Part shown: one piece after another, positions 44,001 to 58,109 of the stretch | Layout of the letters: every line of letters begins with the position of its first letter | Numbering within the stretch: the first letter of the stretch is position 1 | DNA from: Macrolepiota albuminosa | Taxonomy: Eukaryota; Basidiomycota; Agaricomycetes; Agaricales; Agaricaceae | DNA length: 64,000 nt | Direction of reading: 5' to 3' | Assembly: GCA_027475525.1 (NCBI GenBank) | Contig: JAMWFC010000113.1 | Location: 1,724,001 to 1,788,000, forward strand | Notes under the pieces: generated by a model | What the model was told of the DNA's origin: nothing | The model's database searches: none | What the model saw: the letters and a program-made list of their open reading frames with translations, nothing else | Position numbers and translations under genes: made by a program

Positions 44001-45782
44001 GGGGGAAAAAAACATGGTTTTCGATACAACATGCGATAAAGGTGGAAAGGGGGAGAGGAAAGAAAAAAATGATCCGTAATGAGCGTCCTTGAAGTCGACA
44101 GAGTAGGAGAGGAGAGAGGCCGAGGAATATGGAACGGAGAACAAGAGCAACGGCACACGGTGAGCTGCCTCAATCAGGCCTGGCAAGACAAGCCTGGGCA
44201 GAAAAAACATCGACTCGCCCCGCCCGCGGAATACTAATGCCACCGTGGCCGTGCCCGCATACGGAGGGGGGATAGAGGAGGTATGGGATGAGGCGGACAA
44301 CGTACTAGAATCGGGCATGTTTTGGCTCTCTTCACGCATCGGCTGATCTCTTTCACGGCGACCCCTTGCTGTTCCGTTTCGCGGTAACATAGGCGGTCTG
44401 TTGTCGTTGAAAGACGTGTCATAAGGTGTCTCATGATAGTTGCGCGAGTGACGACGAGACTCTTGGTAGGCGTTACTTTGATCCCAGCTGTCTCGAACCA
44501 GATATGAGCCTAATAATGGATCACGGTCTCTATATATCGAGGAATCTGCATCAGTATTGCCATTCCGACCACCACGTGCAGTACGCGGGGGACGAGTAGG
44601 CTTAGAGTCTCGACCACGAGAAGCAACCTGTGAAGACATGGGCAACGGGGAGAGAGATCTGGGGCGCTCACGAGCACGCGGTGAGGCTTCAGGAGATGGC
44701 GTAAATGCTTGACCTGATCGTGAGTTAAAACGTGGATTCACGTCTTGGCGATTTCGATGGGGTCTGTCATTAGTATTACCACTAGAATTTGCGTTATCTG
44801 GTTCAATTCCTGGACGATAATGACGGTCACTATAAGACATCGTGGTTACATTTGTGGGAGCGATTATTTGCGAATCTGTAACATGGTTATGATCAAGTGG
44901 CTGTGTGCGCCTAGAGTGTCGAGTGGGTTCCTGAGACTGAGAATGGGAGTTATCAGATCGTCGTGGACTCGAAGACTTGGCTCCCAAGAACGAGTCACTA
45001 CCGCGACGACGACGAGCGCTGTCGCCACGGAGGTGCCTACTAGGTGAAGAGGAAGAAGAGTTGCTCACGGGACGAGTCCAGGTGGATTCATGGGTCCGCA
45101 CGTTGTAATAGTAGGTTCCTCCTGATCCGCTTCGCGCTTCACGAGTTTCCCAACCACGAGGTAGAGGTGGAAGCTCATTCTCTGAAGCAAGACCTTTTCC
45201 ATTACCTGTAGTAGATACGGTCGATGTCGAAGTTCCATGAACCTTGCTGTGTTGAGACTCACTACGACCTGACGTCCGTGTTGGTGCTGACATTGCTGTT
45301 GCCTCAACGATAGAAGGGTGGGAAGGGGGCAGGAAAGGTACATTCGCCACAACTGGTTTTGGAGGGAGAGCATGAGTTATCCTTGGAGCCAAAGTAGGCT
45401 GCGGAGAACGGCGGCCAGTGCTGCTGTTTCTGCGAGGCGTTCCTGTTTTCGAGGAAGGTAACTGTGAAGACTGTGAGCTTGTTGATGAATCTTCTGGCTG
45501 AAGCCCGCTGGGAGTCGCGGTTGAAGCTGCATCGTCGGCGCCTATGGAACGTGGCGCGACATTGACTTCGCTGTTTTCCATTTCCACAGCGGCTTCCTTC
45601 TGCTCTTCCTGCTGATACAGATAGAATTCCTGTGATTCCTCTTCGTCACCAAGTGAAACTGCGTCTTCAGCATCATCGTTGTCACCGGCAGCTGAGCGGG
45701 CATAACCATTTTTACCAGCGTCCTGATTTTTGCTTTCCTCTTCTTCTGCGCCCCAGTCTAGAACATCGTTCTCGTCCTCCAT
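41069..45782 (-). CDS. WW-domain protein with very long low-complexity region
   Basis: The start is ATG 45782 (MEDENDVLDWGAEEEE) and the stop TAG 41071-41069. Exon 1 is long (to roughly 44200) and carries an acidic N-terminus, then one WW domain near residues 215-245 (LPRGWETREARSGSGGTYYY with THESTWTRPV). Both tryptophans and the proline are present. The rest, spread over at least five more exons, is dominated by R, S, P, D and G with RGRGG/RDR patterns. It ends in a more conserved-looking acidic-to-basic tail (FGFDDRKPAAKKFRRRGK). WW domains bind proline-rich or phospho-Ser/Pro peptides, and the RS/RG content suggests an RNA-processing partner; both are inference. The intron between about 44200 and 43965 was not resolved precisely. 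It is divergent from UNC-50, 234 bp away. Confidence 0.68.
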
Positions 45783-46016
45783 CGTGGTCGTGTTGGGTAA
45801 AAGAAAAGAAGAGAGATAGTACAAAGGACAGTGACGGAGACTGTGGGAAGTTTGATGTTGTTTTGGTTTGAGCTCCGCTTAAAAATAAACTGTTCCAATC
45901 GACCGTGACTGGCGTGCTTGACGTGCTGTACACTGTCGGTCGCGTATTCTCTAAACTTTCTCAACTGATTCATTAAGCTGGCTTTTTTTCTACGCCAGAG
46001 GCTTGCTTATAATACG

Positions 46017-47146
46017 ATGATTCTCCCGACGAGTGTCTCTGAGGATGGAAACATGCACCGCAACTCTGGTAGCTTGACCCAGCGTATTCCTGCCATCTTC
46101 AGGCGGCTACATCGCTTTCATCAGATGGTGTGTACTATATCTTACCTATATAAGCTGTGTCTCAAGAATTATGCAGGATTTTGAACTTGCAGCGTGGCAA
46201 CTCACATATCTTTGCCTAGCACCTCGGAGAGTGTGAGTGTGAGCTTCATTTGGCCGCACATGCGAGTATAAATTTACCATGAACATAGTTATCGAAACGT
46301 CTATTTCCATAAACGTTTGTCGCCCGTTCTCATACCTATGTATGACTTGACGTCGATCTAGAAACCAAAAATACGTGGGCACGAGACGACCCCGCTATTC
46401 TTGTCTTGCTATCTGCATGTCTTTGTGGTGCGCCAGTTTCCCCGAGCCCTAAAATTGCTTGCTGAGATACGTTGGAAGTCGCTGCTGTTGCATGGTCGAT
46501 TGTGTATTCATATGGCATCTTTGACACCCTCAAGCTTGCCCTTCTTATGATACTGCGAGATTATCTCTTGTCCGGTTTCGTTATTGCCACCGTTATATGG
46601 TCATTCATAATCCTTCAAGACGTGTTTTGGGAATTAACAAGCACCTTAGGTTCGTTTCGAATCGTATGTTACTCTCTCCGCCATCACATACGTCGCCTGC
46701 CGATTCCCAGGTTGAGTGGGGCTATGCGTTTGATGTTCACACAAATGCATTCTTTCCTTTATACCTTGCTCTTTATCTTGCGCAGCTCTTCCTGCTTCCC
46801 ATAATATTCAAGGACAATTGGGTCTGCCTTTGGGTCGGAAATACTCTCTATCTGGCTGCGTATGTCTCCGTCCATTTCTGTCTCGTAATAACATCGTCAC
46901 TGATGTGTATCTGGCTTGCAGATTCGCTCAGTATACATATGGAGTTTATCTTGGTCTAAATGGTATGCTTTACTTGTGTTTAGGACACTGCCTGTCCTTT
47001 GCCTGACACAAATTGCAGCTTTACCGTTCCTCATTCGCTCAGAGCTGCTTTTGTCTCCTCTCCTTCCATTGTTTACCGCCTACATAATATCTCTTCTCGG
47101 CTTTAATGTCGCGAAAGGCGTGCTCGGTGTATACTTTGGCTCATAG
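46017..47146 (+). CDS. UNC-50 homologue, Golgi/ER multi-pass protein
   Basis: Starts at ATG 46017; exon 1 ends at 46127 and exon 2 begins at 46177. About seven short introns; stop TAG 47144-47146. Conserved family blocks are easy to read across exons: FRRLHRFHQM then DFELAAWQLTYLCLAPRR, YRNVYFHK then QTKNTWARDDPAILVLL, VEWGYAFDVHTNAFFPL, WVGNTLYLAA and ALPFLIRSELLL. Several hydrophobic helices agree with the known multi-pass topology. UNC-50/Gmh1 proteins sit in the Golgi and ER and act in vesicle traffic and assembly of certain membrane receptors. Confidence 0.9.
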
Positions 47147-47718
47147 CCGCAAAATAATATGTATATCTACCATTTACATTGAGTTTTTCAGATTGGTCAG
47201 TGCTCTAGAATTCCCACTTCGCCAAGAGTTTGCCTTCCGCTTCTGAATAAAGCTGACTATGACAACGTACATGATTCACGACAGCTATTGCAGTGTGGGT
47301 ATGTTCACAACTCGAAGCACTATCTTTCGTATTGATATAAGAAAAATGGGCAAAGTACATGGCATAAATCGAGTCTTGAAAGCTTGACCAGTATAGCCCT
47401 GTGCTTTGAATATGCAACACCAATATGCATCCCACACTTCCTATTCAATGCTGCCGACTCCCAAACCGAGAACGGGGAGCAACGACAGAAATAGTGTTGA
47501 CATCACATCTTTTTTTTAATTCTGTAATTACTTACTAGATCTCGTGCTGCGCGGGTCCACGCCTGATAAAAACAAGCGCGCTTAAGCGGATTGACGATTT
47601 TGATCATCTCAGTTGTCACGTTTTGCGACAGACAATTGCAAGCGCTTCTCCTTGTCTTCCTCTTTTATCGCCCATCGTCCCTTTCTACTCGTCGACAACT
47701 CCGTCTCCCAATACGAGT
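47147..47718. other. Intergenic region
   Basis: About 570 bp between the UNC-50 stop and the calcineurin start. It contains a pyrimidine-rich stretch just before the ATG. No gene was recognised. Confidence 0.5.
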
Positions 47719-50243
<2,525 letters not shown>

Positions 50244-50857
50244 TCCTTGCTGTTGATAACGCAGTCCTCATTGGCGATGTGCAACAAGGGGGTGAGCTGT
50301 CGCATTTCTCTCTAATTCGTTTTGGAATCGCCTAGCTCCTCATTTTTCGGTTTTCTGTCATTGAATTATGACGCGGATATTCTTATGTGATACAACCTTC
50401 CACTCAGATACTTTACCACATTCACCCCGAATTGTCTTCTTTAGCTAGTTTATCGACCTTTCTCTGCTTTCTCGTCTATTACTTTACTGTCCATAAAAAC
50501 AACTCGAGGCATCGAAGGATTCAACGAGTGCAGTGAGATTAGCCGCAGGACTCTGCGAGGCATAGATCACCGTCAAATGCGTATTTGAGGATAGCTCTGA
50601 GTGTGTGCTTTTGTTCTACATCGTGAGGGGCAGCATCCTCGTGGATTCTGGAAATTTGCCTGGAATAAACGTTAACTGAATATGGCAATGCATTTGGAGG
50701 CGCTCATGTCTCCACCTAAAAGAGGCAAGTTGAAAGAAAAGGTAACGTCATTATAATATTAGTCTAGATCTATATCAACTCTCACACAATTCCGTTTGCT
50801 TCATTTTCTGCTTCGACTTCCCACAAGCGGCAGTGCGACCCTTGCTTATTCTGGTCT
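50244..50857. other. Intergenic region
   Basis: About 610 bp; no coding region recognised. Confidence 0.55.
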
Positions 50858-52287
50858 ATGTCCACAGTAACAGACTCTTCCGTGTTTCAAGACATCTTCT
50901 CCTCGTCCTCGTCATCAGCCATCTGGTCAGACAAGTCTCGCACGTCATACTATCTCCGATTTGAATCCGCTCTTGCCACGGTCCAAGCACGTCTAGGGAT
51001 CATTCCACGCACGGCAGCTAGTGCAATTGCGGAAAAATGTGATGTCGACTTGATTGACATGGAGGAGCTGAAAACGGAAACCCGTAAAATCGGATATCCC
51101 GTGTTGCCAGTCGTGAAGCAGCTTGTGCGATTAGTGAATGAAATCGAACCTGGTCTGGGAGAGTGGGCTCATTGGGGAGCCACCACGCAAGTACGCAATT
51201 GTACATATGATAGAGAAGTTACTATGCCGTAACATATTATCAGGATGTAACAGACACTGCGACGGTCCTCCAACTGCGTGACACGTGTGATCTGGTCTCT
51301 AAGTCATTAGAGAATATAACTTGCATCCTTCGAAAACTTGCGCGTACACACGCATCTACTCCGATGGCAGCCAGGTCTAATTTGCAGCAGGCCGTGCCTA
51401 TTTCCTTCGGTTTCAAACTGGCACGTTTACTCGCCACTTTTGAACGCCACGCAACTAGACTTTCAGAGATCCTTCCGCGCCTGCTAGTTGTAGAATTTGG
51501 AGGGGCAGCTGGGACGCTCGCTACCATTTCAGATTCAGGTGTTGCATTACAAGTTCAGGAGGAACTCGCCAAAGAACTGGGTTTAAACGTTCCAGAAATT
51601 GCATGGCATACAGAACGGGACCGAATTACGGAAATTGGTTCCTTCTTCGCGATGGTAGCTGGAACGTGTGCCAAGTTTGCGTTCGATGTAAAACTGCTTA
51701 TGCAAACAGAAGTTGAAGAAGTTTCTGAACCATATTATGCCCATCGTGGATCGAGTAGCACGATGCCCCAGAAAAGGAACCCAATATCGAGCGCATATAT
51801 CACAGCAATGAGCAGTACGGTGAAGCAGTTGAGTGCTGCCCTGTTCGACGCAATGGTCGAGGACCACGAACGAAGTACTGGACCTTGGGAAATTGAGTGG
51901 ATCGTCCTGCCCCAGATATGCACAATGACCCATGCGATCTTGACGCACACCCAAGAGATTCTGGATGGACTTGAGGTTCACCCTGAAGCAATGAGAAAAA
52001 ACCTGGATAAAACCAAAGGAGCGATTACAAGCGAAGCAGTAATGATGCAGCTGGGAAAATTGATTGGTAGGCAGGTCGCTCATGATCTCATCTACGACCT
52101 CTGTCACAGGGCAGCCCAAGAAGATCGGTCGTTGGTGGATCTTCTCTCCGAGAACGAGGTTGTCTTGAATACTGGCGTAACAAGGAATGAACTGGAATCG
52201 TGGTGCGATCCCGCTAACTACATGGGGTTGAGTAAGGAAATGACCCTCCGAGTAACAAACCCTGACAGATCGTGTGCTATTACATGA
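50858..52287 (+). CDS. Fumarase/aspartase-superfamily lyase, PcaB/adenylosuccinate-lyase-like
   Basis: Two exons, 50858-51190 and 51244-52287 (TGA), giving 458 residues. The superfamily signature GSSSTMPQKRNPISS is intact. WAHWGATTQDVTDTA and the ARSNLQQAVPISFGFKLA segment match the other two conserved regions of PcaB-type (3-carboxy-cis,cis-muconate cycloisomerase) and adenylosuccinate-lyase enzymes. These are homotetramers catalysing beta-elimination or cycloisomerisation through a fumarate-like intermediate. It does not look like the canonical fungal Ade13. The substrate is unknown. It has one intron, whereas most neighbours have five or more. Confidence 0.78.
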
Positions 52288-54939
52288 CTGCACAATGACA
52301 ACGGAAATGAATATAGCTAGGTTTTTTCAGAAGCTGCTGTGAATGAACGAAGATGAAGACACGCGTGGGAGATCAGAGTTTCAAACCTTTCCACTATTAT
52401 GCTAGTCCCGTCATCGCGAACTCGCGAATGACACAATCCTCGCACTTTAAAATGTAACTTCGGAGGTTCGATGACATATACTAACTTCCTCTGCGAATGA
52501 ACATCGGATCCCATTTGTATATCATGTCTCCTGGCCGGCGACCTCTCGATTTGCTACTCTAGATCAAATTATGGTATCAACCAACTCCGGCCTAACCATA
52601 GCTTCGTGTCACCCTCTATATCCTACTGAAGTTCGTAGCATATATCTGGTGAACCTCACCCATTGGCAACCTATTGGCACCCTTTGTTCTTGACCTCAAA
52701 GTCGCATCAGATAGCACAGTATCCCAGGATCAGACAACAGAAGAGAAAATCATGAAAGACGGGGACTTGAACGCTCGTGTATTCATGGCTTTGCTTGACC
52801 TTCACACCTCCCGGGTTGATCATACTGCGGTGTGCTAGAGACTTGCTGCCGGGGAAAAAAAGACATGGCATGCCTTGCAAATACAACATTTTCGGGGCCG
52901 CTTCCTTGGTTGACAATGTGCAAGTTTGATCATTGTGGCTCGCGCCAGGAACGTACTTCGAGGGTGTAAGTTCCATCCGCTCCACTACCACCTACCTTTC
53001 AACATTTCGGTTCCTTGAAAGAAGACCATATGACTCTTAAACATCAATATTCTCGCAATCATTGCATCGAAATCTCCGCTCTATAGTCGAGCTAGAAGTG
53101 TCATGAAAATTTCTGTAATTCTATAGTTAGGCTCATCTCCTTTCTAGCACCAACAGAGAAGGTATTCATATGGCCATGAGGCCCCGGCTACCGTTCTCCC
53201 GATGGACGTGAACATTCTCGCTACACCAAGCTTAGAATATCCGTGGCTCTTGTATCAGTCATCAGATATGCATAAATCGCACTTAGGACCGTGTTCAACC
53301 AGGTTTCTGAGCATACCAGTTGATGACGCTTGTAAAACCTTGAATCCGTAATCATCCAAATTTATCCACTGACGCGCGCATGAGGATGGCCTAAAGAACA
53401 CTGTTTGATCATTGTGATATGTGGTGAGAATCATATCCACTGGACATGCGACCCTTTTTTTACCTGTCAATCACGGCTTGTCATGTCATCGCACGACTTA
53501 AGGGAATCCACACCGCCGCTCAATCTACATGGCATGGTCACAAGCGCAGCGTTTTACGGAGAAATACTTTGAGTATTCTGGCCCAGATGAAAGGTAGCGT
53601 TTTGATTGACTCATGATTATCCTCCGTTCACTACCGCATTATCGATTGAATGTGATGTCCAGCCGCTCAACAAGGCATTCAGTCTGTTGACTAATCACAA
53701 GTCTCGTGAAACATGCCTTCGCCTTTCCACAGCTTGTGTATGTTCTTGTCCGTATACACGCACTCGTTACCAGCATGAAAGTCTACCAGCTTAGATCTGC
53801 AACTCCTTTGTCCCAGAAAAGTTGATAAGAGTTACTCGTGGCTTCTGTCCATGTCGCGCCAGCCCCAAGGATACCCACTGGCATTGAACCCCTTATTTTC
53901 GCTCCATCTCGGCTATGTGCCCGATGTCGTTTGAATTCTGGAAAAGCAGTGGCCCCTGTGTTTGCTCCATCGTTCTCTGCAATCCGGCTTCGTTGGAAGG
54001 AGAAAATATCACATGGTAATCTTTTTGGCCAACAAATTCATTTTACTCTCCACTTTGAGCGTTCTACGACACTCGAATTTCGGTCGGCATGAGTACGACC
54101 AAGGCCTTTTTTTTTAAGAATAATGCACCGCACCCTTTCCCGTTGCGGCTCGCAGCGCCACTTTTAAGTCTCTGAATGAATGACGGCTCGGCTTTCATCA
54201 TCAAAACATGTGTCTCTGGCCTTGCAACAAACAACCCTCGTGAGATCAGATGCCCCAGCAAAAGGGCATAACCAGAGCAATAAAATTTGTCTGGGTGAAA
54301 CACTCCTGATACAGTCCTGTGAGATGGGAGATCGCAAATCACCTTACGTACGCGTTGTCTCGTCTGTCCAAAGAGCTCGAACGGTCGAATATCTCTGATA
54401 CGTTTGTAACTCAAGCCTCAGAGTTCGAAAGGGCGATAATTTCACAAGCGTTGAGTGTGAACAGCCGAGAACTCAACCCTACAAATTATTTTTGTCTCAA
54501 GATCGTCGATAACATCGATTTGGGCGATCTTTCGCTCAGATCTAAATACACACAATGAAAGAATCAGGGGAGCCACGCCGCCGGAAGCCGCGATGTTCTC
54601 CGTATCATTTCTGTCGACATCGCAATGACCCGGAGAGAAGATCAAACAACGAAAACAGACCGTCTGGGTATACACGTATCACCTCGACAAGGCCCAGTTG
54701 AAATAAAAATAAAAACCCGGACACGTGTAACGTCCATAGTGTGGGGTGGTGGGCGCAATCGGGAACTCTCCGTGTTATCTATGTTTATGTGGACGGGGGT
54801 TATAGCCAGCCATCGGGGCTTCTCTTCCGGAGTGGAAGTGGGAGCCAAGGTTTCTTGGTTTTTCGGTTGGTCTGACTGGATGATAGGCCAACTTTACGGA
54901 TTTTAGACAGTCTAGGGGTTGTGTGACATCAATAAGTCG
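52288..54939. other. Gene-poor stretch
   Basis: About 2.6 kb in which I see no convincing gene on either strand, only short unrelated open frames. No repeats were noticed. Confidence 0.55.
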
Positions 54940-56774
54940 TCACAATATTTTGAGAAACAGAAAGGGATCATACTTTCTCAATCCCACCGACGCTACGATC
55001 AGCGCTAGCGCAGCAGACCCTCCAGACATGATATAGAATGCGTAAGCGTGTTCCTCAAGATGGCTTGTCAACTTGAAAAAAATATTCAGCGGCGCCGTAT
55101 GGAAATTGAGAATTGAAATTGGTTTACATTCATTCCGAAAAGTCCCCCGATTAATGCACCTGCGCCCACACCCATCGTGACAATGGACACCTAGAAAACT
55201 CAGTCAAATGTCTTAGAAATATGGATTATATCGTACCTGTAAGTCAAGGGCAAGCAGAGCATTACGATTAGAATCTAGTATTAGTTCCACTATTTCTTGA
55301 GTGGATTGTACATTGCTCTGTGCCGCTGTTAGTGAAGTCTTGCAGCGGTTGTGAAAGGCGTACTTGGATATTCTCCGCTTCTGTTACCACTTCCTCCACT
55401 TGTTTTGAGAAGGACTCTAACAATACCTCTAATTCCTCGTGATTTTGAAATTCGCGAACAATTCCCTTTTTCTTATCAGTCAGGTACATGGCATTCATGT
55501 CGTCGTCTAAACGGTCATTCGTCAAAAACACCTGTGATAGATGATGTGTGGTGACTCCAATTACCTTGGCGTAAAACTTCCTCTAAAGCCTCTTCGATCT
55601 GTCAAGTGTTTAGCTTGCTTTTTCTGGACCTATGGAAGCGGACATACCAAACTGGCTCTGTTCTGGAAACTGGTCAATCTCCTGGAGTAATGGAGCAAGC
55701 GCTTGAATCTATCGTGATCGATGTTATCATCTAGTTCTGCCAGCAGACCACCGACTAAGTTGCGAATGAAGACCATCTCGGCCTCGAGAGCACTTAAGAC
55801 AGATAGGAGAATGGATTCTAGAGCCCTGGGAAATTTATGAACGTCATGTGAAAGTAAAACTCAAAGATCAGTTACCTAAATTCGTAGGGAGACGCAGAAC
55901 CTTTAGACTTCAGGTTGTGCTGTTTTTGGGGCGTTAAATGAAACCAGAGAGGGGAAACAGTGGAGCTCTAACCTCCAAATGGTAAAGGAACACAGAATGA
56001 AGTCGTGAATCAGCGGAGCCATAGGTATCAAAGAGGATGACAGCATCAGACTTTACAAGAGCTCGGATATGGAGAATGTTAATCTAAAGCTATAAAGGTC
56101 AGTCAATAGCACTTTTAGCGGCGCAGAGACGCACTAATATAGCTTCCTTTCGTACAAGTATAGTTGGAACAAGATTTGGGACTCGGGAATCGATTTTGCG
56201 CAAATCACGAGGCTTCACAATCCTGTTAGCCAAGGTCAGGATGAGGGACGAATTGATATTTCTCACGTTCAAACCGTGTTCAGAGCTGAGATCGGCTTTT
56301 TTGAATTGGCCTGATATTGTCTTCACATTACCTAGGGAAAGAAGGTTACATTGCAAAATCACCCTGAGCGAGTCAAACTGACCTGCGGCATCTAGAATGG
56401 TACCTATAAGGCATTGAGCTCCAAAGAAGGATACCATAGGCGTATTACTCACAGCGCAGCATGAGGTCCGTTGGCTGACGGCCTTTCATGACCTTCTCAA
56501 GAATTGCAGCCTTCGTTGCATCATCCTGCAGCTGATCAATAGGCTGGTGCTCGTCAGGACGTTTCTTCGGACTCCAAGATATAGCCCGAAGCAGTAATTG
56601 ACTCGTCCATGATCTATTCCTTGTTCCTAACAAAAGACATGTGGCCTTGGGCCGGTAGAGCATCGTGTAACATCGTTGACCTATATAATAGCGCAGGTTC
56701 GGGGCAGCAACCCTGCGAAGTTCTCGCATTACATGACTGGAAGCTTTAGCGCAGAACCCTGTATGCATGCGCAA
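54940..56774 (-). CDS. MRS2: Mrs2/CorA-type mitochondrial magnesium channel
   Basis: The signature GLFGMN lies in the first transmembrane helix near 55110, preceded by VTMGVGAGALIG and followed by HAYAFYIMSGGSAALALIVASV as second helix. Upstream exons carry RDLRKIDSRVPNLVPTILVR, AILV then HIRALVKSDAVILFD, FRALESILLSVLSALEAE and LVGGLLAELDDNID, all typical of Mrs2. The N-terminus (ATG at 56774, or a downstream ATG at 56729) is Arg-rich and fits a mitochondrial presequence. The second coding exon is only 21 nt (56403-56383). The stop is TGA 54942-54940. The protein forms the inner-membrane Mg2+ uptake channel. The exact number of exons (about 10-12) is not settled. Confidence 0.9.
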
Positions 56775-57323
56775 GATAGAAGCCCTTGGGAAGCGCGCTG
56801 ACGAGAAGCGCAGCGCCAGGAAATTTCAGCCCAGCTTGATCGCGTGACTCACATGACCGTAACGAGTCACGCTGTTACGGCAATATGACCTTGCCTCCTG
56901 GAATCAGAAAACATTCGATCCTGGATGTGCCTTTATTTTAGCGTTTCATCTCTGAGATTTACCCCATGGACGGCTATTTGATCCGTTACCCCACCTTTTG
57001 CCAAACTTATGTCGACCCAATGTAAATATCGATTCATTCATCACCCCTTACCTTCCAGAGTTCACATGTTCACGAGGTTTCTTTCCCCTGTCGGACCTGG
57101 AACGTTGCCACAAAAATTGCTGGCAATTCTCACTGATCGGACATGCCTGTTTCTGGCTAACAGATGATGACAAGATCTGACATCTGCTTTGGTTCTTCTT
57201 TCTGGGCTACACTCGTCACATAAATTTATTACATACCCAGCACCTGCCGGGTCCTTCTCTATTGCCTCTCCTCACTTATAACATGCACTAGACCCGTTAT
57301 CTCCTCCTCTTCTCCTTGCTACC

Positions 57324-58109
57324 ATGTCTGAAACTCGAAGGCTCTTGGAAGCCGCTGCTGCTCTGTCATATCTTCTCCATAAGGGCGGGGTCCCCCATGC
57401 TTTCTATGGGAATGTCCTGATTGCAGTTCTATCCAAAGCTCCTCAGGCCTATGTAAGTCATACATCGTTTGCCCAGAGTTCATGTCCTTACACTTGATCT
57501 TCAGGAGATCTTCTGTATAGTCGAGTATGGTCATACGCACCCGTTTCGACGCGTTCGTGATGCACTTGCGAACAACGTTGACTTTACAACGACAAATTCA
57601 CCATGGACCAACAGGTTGGTTTATACCTAGTTTACTCGGTCCCAGAACCTTATACATGTCTAGACTTCACGCCACATACCGTCGATTAATCCCGCCCATT
57701 GATGTAAGCTATCCTTCACGACCTCTAACGTTCTATTACATCCCGGGTCTGCCACCAGATTGAGATACTGGCCGCCGGAGAGTCAGGACCTCGCCATCTG
57801 GACGACATGACTGTGATGAAACTTGAAGGTGTCCCTTTCCTTACGATATCAGAGTTCATTCGAGCAAAGCTGAAGACATGGATCATGTACGTATTGCTTG
57901 TGTCTTGCTGTGATGGATCCATCTCAATTTAGCTTCCTAGCCGTGGTGCGGAAGGTGATGCTCAAGATATTGCTTACGTGCTTTCTCGCTATTGGAACAG
58001 GGTGGATATCAATCGAATACCTGAACAAGACATGGGTGTATTTGTTGCTCGGAACTCGTCTGTGGCACCTGCGTGGTCAGCGATCAGGAGAAAATACGGG
58101 ATGCGCTAA
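57324..58109 (+). CDS. Nucleotidyltransferase-fold-like fungal protein of unknown function
   Basis: Starts at ATG 57324 (MSETRRLLEAAAALSYLLHK). Introns follow near 57456-57503, 57613-57661, 57704-57758 and 57889-57949; the stop is TAA 58107-58109. The N-terminal helix followed by GGVPHAFYGNVLIAVLS and EIFCIVE resembles the start of a minimal nucleotidyltransferase fold. Further on are RLIPPIDIEILAAGESGPRHLD, GVPFLTISEFIRAKLKTWII, GDAQDIAYVLSRYW and NRIPEQDM. I recall similar hypothetical proteins in mushroom genomes, but the substrate and catalytic status are unknown; the usual GS-x-D-x-D metal motif is not seen. About 190 residues, no membrane segments. Confidence 0.6.

Noticed and set aside
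53838..54092. 84-codon frame in the gene-poor region
   Set aside because: No neighbouring exons with matching splice sites and no recognisable family features.
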